Below, one piece after another: positions 55,863 through 64,000 of a DNA stretch of 64,000 nt. Position 1 is the stretch's first letter, and each line of letters begins with the position of its first letter. The translations under genes were made by a program, and so were the position numbers. This DNA is from Anomaloglossus baeobatrachus (Eukaryota > Chordata > Amphibia > Anura > Aromobatidae): contig NC_134353.1 in assembly GCF_048569485.1 (NCBI RefSeq), positions 70,014,730 to 70,078,729 of the forward strand, given 5' to 3'. The notes beneath the pieces were generated by a model that was given only the letters and a program-made list of their open reading frames with translations, did not search any database and was not told the origin of the DNA.

Positions 55863-56372
55863 AGTTCAGCAACCCAGGGTCAGGGTACCGACTGGATGAG
55901 TTAGTGGCCATCTCACAGATCATACAGTAAGTAAGCTTCAGGTGCAGGGAGCACCAGGACGGACTCAGGAACAGTTAAGCAAGAAAGTAAAGACAAGGAT
56001 AGCAAGGGGCCTGTGGTCTGGAGCTGGGGGCTCGACCCGGGTTCTTAGGAAGAGTGCAGCAGGAATCTGGGATCCGTTCCACGGCCCAGGAGCTGGGGTG
56101 GAGGGAAACCGACGAAAGGAGACATACAGAAGGAAACACCGGCCTTGACCTCTGAACTATCCGGGATCGTCTGAGGCCCATCACAGCGGGACACGGCACA
56201 CCAAGGGCTGAGTGACTTCAGTGAGTAAAAAGAACTTGAACTGCGCCCTCTGTGTCATCCCTTCTGTGCCTGCGCCCTCTCCATTGCGCCCCTGTGCCAT
56301 AGGCGACTACTACTCCCAACATTCTGCCTGGGGCCTGAGCTCTGCCTGTGGAAAGCTGTTCTATACCGCCCC
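55863..56372. other. GC-rich stretch next to an LTR-like unit
   Basis: No gene domain was seen. The GC-rich composition resembles the flanking LTR-like unit, so it may be internal sequence of the same fossil element. Confidence 0.35.
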
Positions 56373-57513
56373 TGTGTCAGCGGCCGAGCCGCTCGGATCC
56401 GGAACTGCGGTGGCTCGAGGGGTCTCCGGATCCGGGGGGGTCATGCAGACACCCGAATGTAAAAGGGGGGATATGTACAGGGGGGTTAGGAGTTCGTGAC
56501 GCCTCCCACGGTGCATGGTAAGATGGATTACCACCGCTGCTGTTGGGAGCGCTCGGTGGCAGTGGTATGACAGCAAGGTGTTTGACCCCTCCGTAGGTAG
56601 GGGGGTTTCCCCCGGGCCCGGTGATGGTAGCGAAGGGGTGTCGTTGGGAGAGGAAAGGGTTTCTGTGTACTCACTCAGTCCAAGAATACTGACACCGACA
56701 GCTTGTAAACCAGAATTCTGAGCACCGCTGCAGCAAGGAGGGAGCACGCTTGGATCCGTGCCCTTGCTGTTGCTTGTTAGCCTGTGACCTTTTTCGTGGC
56801 ACCTTCTCCACTATTTGGACCCTGTAGTGTGGAACTAGTCGGGTCCCACTCACCTGTATGGCTAACAGAGTGAGCTTGCTCTCAGGGTTCACGCTTGGGA
56901 TTTTCTGGACTGTGTTTTGGGAAAAGTCCTACCCCCTCGTTGCGCTAGTACCCCGATTTTGGAGCAGGTGAAGGATGAATCTTGATGACTTCACCCCCGT
57001 CGGGTAAATTACCAGGACGCTTGAAGCTACTTCCCGGCCTAGGGTCCACGTACCCCGTCGTGCCCTGGCCCCTGCCCGGAGATGGCTCAAGGCCGCTGGC
57101 TGCCTTTCTCGGCAGATCCGTGCCCCTTGACACAATCCCCTGCCACCAGGGTTCCAGCTCCTACCAGGCCCAGTCCAACGTCTGCCACCTAGCAGTCTCA
57201 AGGAGCCCTGCTCCCAAACTGGTGACCTCTCACTTCGAGAGCCACCAATCCACACTCCTCCGCCTTCACTTTCTCTCTCTCTTCTCACTTCTCACTTTCC
57301 CCTACCAACCCCCTAAGTGGGTGGCCCTATTCCCTTCAGGTCCCCCAATGGTGTGTCTGGTGGGTGTGGTGCAAAGTGTTGCTAGGGTTTTGACTGACTC
57401 TGATCTTAGCAACACCAAAGGACAGGGATCCATAACCAAGGAAGATGCAGATACTGTGCAGAAGGGCAGATTGCGCAATACCCTGTGACGACCTGATAGG
57501 CCAGGGCATCACA
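56373..57513 (+). repeat. LTR-like fossil, diverged copy 1
   Basis: About 1.14 kb from TGTGTCAGCGGCC to GGGCATCACA, collinear with 59518-60643 (shared: GGGATTTTCTGGAC, CCTAGGGTCC..GTACCCCGTCGTGCC, CCCTGTGACGACCTGATAG). The two copies are well diverged, so the family is old. Flanking duplications were not seen for this copy. Confidence 0.6.
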
Positions 57514-58376
57514 GTTCCATCCGTGCTGCGTTATCATCTGCCCCAGAGAAGAACCCCTGCAGCGGTGGCTAATACTGGGCACACACCACAGGTGGGGTCA
57601 CAAGAACAAATCCCATCATCCCCATCCCCTTCTTTAATTGACACCGATGGGGTCACGGAATCAGGCCAGGCTGCTGTGACATCCCGAACCGGCCCGGTGA
57701 CAGGTAGTCCTCCCCCAAGGACCCCACGGGTGCATCAAAAACTGAGCTGTAATTGGTTGCTTTGGAAAGCAACACCTGTTTTACAGTTTTGCTATTTCTA
57801 CACCAATATTAAATGATTGCATATCCAGAATGATGACAATACGATTGTTTTTTATTGTTTTGTGTGACTCCTGGCCAGTATCAGGGATGTGTACACAGAT
57901 GTGAAGATTCTTTAAGTGACATGAAAAGCTAATGATTAGATAGAAACAGAAGATAATCCTGTTACTCTAAATATCTAATCCTTACAGATGTCTGTATTAG
58001 CTGAGAACATAACCCTGAGATAGGACATCATTCTTGTCAATGCTTCCTCTGTGCAGGAAAGCTGCTCAATATGTCTGTTGTATTTCTTCATAAAGATTTC
58101 ATGGTTGCTATAGAAACCAGCGTAACACACGGCAGACATGACTGCTGGGACGCAAAACAGAATTGTAGATTAGGCACTGGAGTACTCGTAATTTTATTTG
58201 TCTTTGTACCGTGCTCAGATAGAGTCTTACTTTTCAGATAAATTGTGTTTTTTTATAGTAAATACTTTATACAATATGTTTGCTGGTCATCTAATAAAAT
58301 ATTGTCTTGTGGGGAGTTATTACATGGCCGATATCCACCGACTTGACATCTGTACTTTCATTGTTTCTTTGATTAT
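57514..58376. other. Intergenic stretch
   Basis: The first 250 bases are GC-rich and may belong to the neighbouring LTR-like fossil. The rest is anonymous AT-rich DNA. Confidence 0.4.
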
Positions 58377-58439
58377 TATTTGATTATATTTATATATATA
58401 TTATATTATATTGATTATATATTTGATTATTATTATTTG

Positions 58440-58474
<35 letters not shown>

Positions 58475-58505
58475 GTTATTTATTTGTTATTGGTATTATT
58501 ATTAC
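58377..58505. repeat. TTA/ATT microsatellite
   Basis: TATATT/GATTAT-rich sequence running into about a dozen pure ATT triplets (58440-58475). Confidence 0.9.
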
Positions 58506-58879
58506 AAATCAATTTATACATTTTACTTTTATATATCTTGTAATAGTTTTCTTATTTTACAGTTCAACAGCTCAGAGACTTGTTTGCGTCAGAATAACAA
58601 ATTCGGCATTGCTTACCTACCCCCGCTCTAGTATCCCTGGGAACAGCAAAAGTCTGCGTTGAACTGGCTGTAGGTAAGCAAGAAGTATTTTTACATAGTT
58701 TTAAGCATTTGGACTATTAAACTGTATATTTAATCAACTATAGATGAGTAAATTAATATATAACTAATAAAGATCAGCAAATCTTTTGAATTATACAAAA
58801 AAATCTGATTTGCCGAGAATAAATTTGAGCAAATTTCAATAATTGAAAGCTTGTGATTGCTTGGAAAATAGCCATGAGG

Positions 58880-59517
58880 CAGAGGAGAGAAAGAAAAAGA
58901 GAGAGAATGAGAGAGAGAACCCCACTGACAATAAGATCTTACACTCTACTGGTAAGAGAGAGAGAACCCTGCTGACCATAAGACTTTATACTCTACAGGA
59001 AAGAGAGAGAGCGGACCCCACTGATCACAAAGGGCTTACACTCTACAGGAGGGAGAGAGAGACCCAGTGACCATAACAGTTTATTCTCTATAGGAAAGAG
59101 AGATAGAGAAAGGGCCCCACTGAAAATAAAAGTTTACACTCTACAGGAGATAGCAAGAACCCCACTGACCATAAAAGCTTACACTCTACAAGAGAGAAAG
59201 AGAGGACCCCAGTGATAACAGATCACACTCTGCAGGAAAGAGTGAGAAAGAGAGGACCCCAGTGATCATAAAAGCTTACAGTCTACAGCAGATAGAGAGA
59301 GAGGGCCTCACTGACCATGAGAGGTTACACTCTACAGGAGAGAGAGAGAGAAGACCTCACTGACCATAAGACCTTGCACTAGACATAAGAAAGAGAGAGA
59401 ACCTCACTGATCTTAAGAGCCAACATTCTACAGGAGTGAACGAGAGAGGACCCCATTGACCATAAGAGTTTACACTATACAGGAGAGACAGAAGACCCCG
59501 ATGACTATAAGAGCTTA
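58880..59517. repeat. Minisatellite of about 45 bp, left part
   Basis: Repeated pattern of AGAGAGAGAGAACCCCACTGA, CCATAAGAGCTTACACT and CTACAGG with length variation. It continues at 60648-60860 after the LTR-like insertion, which opened the array within a CTTACACT word. Confidence 0.87.
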
Positions 59518-60643
59518 TGTGCTGCCCCTGCAGCAGTCCAAACTGCTCGGATCCGGGGGTGGTTATTTGTGGCTTGAGGGTCTCCAGACCCGGGGGCTAG
59601 GGGTCACACTCGAATGTAGAAAGGGGCTATTTACAGGGGAGATATAGTTCGTGATGCCATCTGTTATATACGGTAATTGGGAGTACCACCGCTGCCATTG
59701 GGAGTACCCGGGGAAATGGAGTGGGGCAGCTAGATGTCGTCACCTTCCACGGGTAGGGGAATGCCCCGGAGCTCTGGATAGTGGGGATGCATGGTCACTC
59801 AGGTACTCACTCAGTTATTAAGCAGACGCTGACAACCGAGTAAACCAAATCTTGGGGTATCGCTGCCGCATGAGGAGAGTTTGTCCGGGTCCCGTCCCCA
59901 ATAGTGTTGCCTGGTGATCCATGACCTGCCTCCTGGCACTAAGTTTAACTTCAACATGGTGGCCCAGTAGTCTGAAACTTGCCGGGCCCCGCTCCCCACT
60001 GTGGCTAAGTGTGGGAGCCTGCTCTCAGGGCTCACGCTTGGGATTTTCTGGACCATTTGATTGGAAGGCCCTATCCCCTCGTTGTGCTAATGCCCCGATT
60101 CTGGAGCGGGAGGGAACAGATCATAAAGGCTCCGTTCTCCTCACGTAAATTGTCGGGTTGCCTGAAGCTTCTCCCTGACCTAGGGTCCGTGTACCCCGTC
60201 GTGCCTCGGTCCCGGACCGATGACAGTGCCAGGCTGCTGACCGTCCTCCTCGACAGGTTCAGGCACCTAGCCGCAATATCCTGCGACCGGGGTTACGACT
60301 CCTCTAGGTCCAGACCACCGTCTGCAACCTAGACAGCTTCACTTGGGAGCCACCACTCCCAATCTCTTTTGAGCACCTCACAGCTTGAGGGTTCCTCAGT
60401 AACTGACTACAGACTACACTACTCACCTCCCCTCCCTGACCCCCCAGGTGGGAGACTCTATTCCACTCAAGCCGTCGATTGGGTTGCTTGTTAGGTGTGG
60501 TGCAGTGTGTATCTAGGATTTGATTTGCTGTTGGAGGCAACACCACTAGATAGGGACCCAGAACCATGAGTGACTTGGAATACTGCACGGGAGGGCAGTT
60601 TGTGCAGTACCCTGTGACGACCTGATAGTCCAGGGGCATCACA
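59518..60643 (+). repeat. Solo-LTR-like fossil inserted in a minisatellite
   Basis: A 1126-bp unit with TG...CA ends (TGTGCTGCCCCTGC / GGGGCATCACA) and a 4-bp duplication CTTA (59514-59517, 60644-60647). The surrounding array supplies the empty-site sequence GAGCTTACACTCTACAGG. It has no coding region. Related to 56373-57513. Confidence 0.72.
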
Positions 60644-60647
60644 CTTA

Positions 60648-60860
60648 CACTATACAAAAGAGAGAGAGAAGACCCCACTGACCATGAGAACCAACATTCT
60701 ACAGGGGAGCGAGAGAGAGAGGACCCTACTGACCATAAGAGTTTCTACTTTACCAGATAGAATGAGAGAGAAAGGACCCAATGACTTTAAGAGGTTACAC
60801 TCTACAGTAGAGAAAGTTAAAAAAGAGGCCATAAGAGCTTACACTCTACAGAAGAGATTT
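60648..60860. repeat. Minisatellite of about 45 bp, right part
   Basis: Continuation of the array at 58880-59517 with the same AGAGAGAGAAGACCCCACTG and TTACACTCTACAG words. Confidence 0.85.
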
Positions 60861-61419
60861 ACCCAGTGACTTTAGAGATGGAAAATGACTCTGTGATACA
60901 AACTATGTTCCACTTGGAACTGCTTATCTGTGATGATCCCAGGTGCTGACCACCACTGTACAAGGCATGACAATCTGTAAGATGTCATAGCTGTAGTTCA
61001 AGGTAACAGCAAACTCACGTTAGCCTCATCTCTGATACTTCAGCAGTATGAGAGATGTTGCTGAGCAAGTTTTTTTTATGCAAATTTGCCGGAAACTGCA
61101 AATTTCAGGAATTTTAACTCAAAATTGATTCTCTGCAGATCAGTCTACTCATGAGTCAAATTCATTACGAATTTTACAAAATGTTCACATTCTAATGAAT
61201 CTGAAATTTTTGGGACTCGATTCAAAATGGCAGCCGGGACATCAGTTTGCTGTCTTCTTTTGATGCTGGGTTAAAATAATGAAAAACATTATACTCACAA
61301 GATTCCTAGGCTCTCATCTGTCCTTACACTGCCCCCGCTGTCAAAACTTACCAGTCCTTAATGCCAGCCTTCATTTTTTCCAGGTGCTGAAACCACTAAT
61401 TTTCTTCATGCAGTCAACA
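60861..61419. other. Intergenic stretch
   Basis: No gene and no clear repeat end was found before the second Helitron. Confidence 0.45.
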
Positions 61420-62368
61420 TCTAATATATAAAGCTGAATGTGTGTGTGTATGTATGTATGTATGTGTGTATGTATGTATGTATGTCCGGGATTGGCATCT
61501 GCACCGTCGCAGCTACAGGAACAAAATTTTGCACACTAACACTTCTGGACCCCAAGAGCGTCATAGGCTATGTTTTGAGAGGAAATTTTAACCCCGCGCT
61601 TTACAGTTATTCACCAAAAAACCTGCCTCCATTAAAGCAAATGGAGCTGGGAGCCACAGTGCAGCCAGAACTTCAGAAGAATGTGCAGCCACGCCCTTAA
61701 ATGGAATGTTGGCGTTACACAATGCAGCCAGGGAAAGAGACAGACACAGACAGGGAAAGAGGCAGACACAGACAGGGTACGAAACTGACATAGACAGGGT
61801 AAGAGACAGACACAAAGAGACATACACAGACAAAGAGACAGACTGACAGGGAAAGAGACAGGCAGGGAAAGAGAGGGAAAGAGAGAGACAGGTTAAGAGA
61901 CATACACAGACAGGTAAAGAAACAGACACAGACAAAGAGACAAACACAGGGAAACAGACAGACAGGGAAACAGACAGACAGGGAAAGAGAGGGAAAGAGA
62001 CAGACAAAGACAGGTAAAGAGACAGACAAAGAGACAGACACAGGGAAAGAGACAGAGGGAAAGAGGGAAAGAGACAGACACAGGGAAAGAGACAGACAGG
62101 GAAAGAGACAGACAGGGAAAGTGACAGAGATAGACAGACAAGGAAAGAGATTGAGACAGATGGAGAAAGAGACAAAGACAGTCAGAGACAGACAGACAAA
62201 GAGATAGAGAGAGAGACAGAGAGATATATACAGAGGGGAAGACAGACAGAGAATGGGAAAGAAACAGAGAGACAGTTACTATCCCGGGTGTTAATACATT
62301 CTATTTATGCATTCTACCCTGGGAATGTTAATACATTCTATTTTGTTAACAAGAGTTATTAACCTGGG
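61420..62368 (+). mobile_element. Non-autonomous Helitron 2 (3' end degraded)
   Basis: Begins TCTAATATATAAAGCTG after a host A, like Helitron 1, and is collinear with it through the block GGCATAGGC-free GCGTCATAGGCTATGTTTTGA and the purine-rich minisatellite (61730-62275). Towards 62280-62368 it shows CCCGGGTG and GTTATTAACCTGGGCG, eroded versions of the terminal hairpin. The closing CTAG is missing. Confidence 0.82.
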
Positions 62369-62852
62369 CGTGTGTATGTGTAGCACCTGGTCCCGCCAGA
62401 TCCCGAGGGGGGCGCTCTCCCTCACATCTGCCCAGCCCCAGCATGGCCCCCACGTGCACTCCCGGTCCCAGCCCCCGGCAGCGACCTGCTTCCTCTTACC
62501 AGTCCCATGGCTCTGCTCACTCCCGGGTCAGGCGTCCTCTTCCTGGAGCTGCTGCAGTCTCTTCCTGTCTCCCATCCACACACAATTCTGCAGTGAGCAA
62601 CTCTAGGCTGCACGCGAGGCCACGCCCCCTTTCTTAAAGCAGCAGTGCCTCATTTTCTGGAAGTGACCTCAGAGGCCACCTGTTACCTAAAGACTATTTA
62701 GGTTCACTTCCCCGGCAGCAGGCGCCCAAGCAATGCTTCTACTAGAGCCCTGCTAGTGTTCAGGCCTGTTTGTACTACTGTTATCCGTGTGATCCTGCCC
62801 GTTACTAATACTCTATTTCACCGTAGTGCCATCTGTACCTTCCAGCTGTGGA
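62369..62852. other. GC-rich anonymous segment
   Basis: Lies between the Helitron remnant and an LTR-like unit. No domain is seen in its short frames. It may be part of an LTR element's internal or flanking sequence. Confidence 0.35.
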
Positions 62853-63773
62853 TGTTGTGACGACATGGACACCCAATGTCTCTCATGGGTTAAAGTTTCT
62901 TAAAATTCAGCCAGACAGGATGATAGATTGTTTATAGACGGGGGATAAGTCCCTCATTGTTTTTACAAGACTCTTGTTGACTCATGTAATTGTGTTGGCC
63001 ACTGAAAGCCAGACGTATTGTTTCTCCAGACTGTTCCAGTAATCATTTGTAGTTGTGTATTGCTAATGTAATTACCTTAGTAGCCATTGTCTAGTCGGTG
63101 ACTTCCAGACTACATGTATACCCTCAGTCTTTCTGTAGACATCATTTGGATGAACATTGTCCATGCAGCTTGAGATTCATCCAATGGGAGAGGCGATCTT
63201 GTCCAACCAATCGATGAGGACGCAGTGTATCCAAGTGGAAGGCTGTGGCTATAAAAGGGATTTCTTTAAGCCACCAGGTGGTTGTTGATGGATGCTGATG
63301 GATCCAGTCTAAGCTCTTTGGAGCTGACTAGAGGATCAGGATATCTTATGGCTTCAATCTAGGGACTACGGTTCCGGTTGGAGACCATATCCACAGCCTA
63401 GGGATTTCGACTCCGGCTGCCAGGATTGTAACATCATACCAGGACTACCTAAGGAGGACACTCAGGTTGGGACAGTTCAGTCACCTGGTACAGACTTTGC
63501 AGACCTCAGACAGCTTCCTAAATCTGGAATTATTCCTTTCTCGGTGGGTGCCCGCCAAAAGCGGGGTGCTGCTGGATTGGACTAAGCGGCCCTGGAAGCT
63601 CTGAGGCAAGGACATTCTAAATCCCTGGTGAGCCAGCGGAAGGGTGAGACTCTGTTGCCTGTTACATTTGTGTGTTTTGCTGGTTATGTGTTATGTGCCG
63701 TTAATTGTTTGGGGATCCAATAAAGTCTAATTATTGTGGTTCCCTCACCCTGTGTTGTCTGAGTAGTGTTACA
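62853..63773 (+). repeat. LTR-like fossil with TATA box and poly(A) signal
   Basis: Starts TGTTGTGACGACATGG and ends TAGTGTTACA. It contains CTATAAAAGGG near 63250 and CCAATAAAGTC near 63717, spaced like the promoter and polyadenylation signal of an LTR. No internal genes are visible before the window ends, and no duplication could be scored. Confidence 0.5.
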
Positions 63774-63887
63774 CCCACGGTTAAGGAGGCCGGCGTTCAG
63801 GTGGGATGAGCCCTGAGCCACACTGTCTTTCTAAAGGCGGCGGGTTTTAGTAGACGAGAACACCCACTGAGCCCCGTGTCTCCACAG

Positions 63888-63995
63888 ACGTCACCGGCCA
63901 TACCCGCAGTGGATGACACCGGCCATACCCGCAGTGGACGTCACTGGTCATACCCGTAGTGGACATCACCGGCCTTACCCGCAGTGAACGTCTCT
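63888..63995. repeat. 25-bp minisatellite, at least four units
   Basis: The unit ACGTCACCGGCCATACCCGC followed by AGTGG is repeated four times with a few changes, and it may continue past the window edge. Confidence 0.88.
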
Positions 63996-64000
63996 GTGCC

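Noticed and set aside
56929-57488. Long frames on both strands around 57 kb
   Set aside because: They lie within the LTR-like repeat 56373-57513, and its relative at 59518 does not keep them open.

Overview
The window looks like vertebrate nuclear DNA, most probably from a frog or other amphibian with a large, transposon-filled genome. The evidence is one vertebrate-type GPCR gene (an alpha-2C adrenergic receptor) in a background of Tc1/mariner elements, Harbinger-, hAT- and piggyBac-type MITEs, Penelope-like retroelements, CR1/L2-type LINE remnants, non-autonomous Helitrons and Ty3/gypsy LTR relics. The species cannot be fixed from the sequence alone.

Layout: 0-4.5 kb is a broken Ty3/gypsy element with a Harbinger MITE inside it. 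5.4-9.4 kb is a nested stack: one Tc1 element carries a MITE and a second Tc1 element, and that second element carries a 376-bp retro-insertion with a hammerhead-ribozyme core. 9.4-13.3 kb holds tandem repeats, a Tc1/mariner-superfamily deletion derivative and a tiny hAT MITE. 13.3-20.1 kb is poor in transposons and contains the only convincing host gene, the intronless ADRA2C (16138-17448), with long ATT/GAA microsatellites on either side. 20.1-26.9 kb is a second nested stack: a decayed Tc1 element with four MITEs, then a TTAA-flanked foldback element with another insertion inside. 27.9-29.4 kb is another Tc1 relic, followed by three near-identical 319-bp tandem units. 31.2-34.7 kb holds foldback repeats and a 54-bp minisatellite.

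34.7-40.3 kb is a TTAA-flanked foldback element into which a 5.2-kb Penelope-like element (reverse transcriptase plus GIY-YIG endonuclease) inserted; that element was later split by a Tc1 copy. 41-44 kb holds further Penelope-type debris: two decayed hammerhead motifs on the minus strand, and one well-preserved motif between long inverted repeats. 44.3-46.0 kb and 61.4-62.4 kb are two non-autonomous Helitrons with purine-rich cores. 46-64 kb otherwise contains solo-LTR-like relics, LINE fragments, MITEs and minisatellites.

The mobile genes do not work together as a pathway. They form a layered insertion record, and several layers can be checked inside the window because an uninterrupted relative of the interrupted copy is also present (7182-7557 against the 37-kb Tc1 copy; 49197-49768 against the 52.3-kb repeat; 5502-5955 against the opposite end of the same Tc1 element). 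No tRNA, rRNA, CRISPR array or second host protein gene was recognised.
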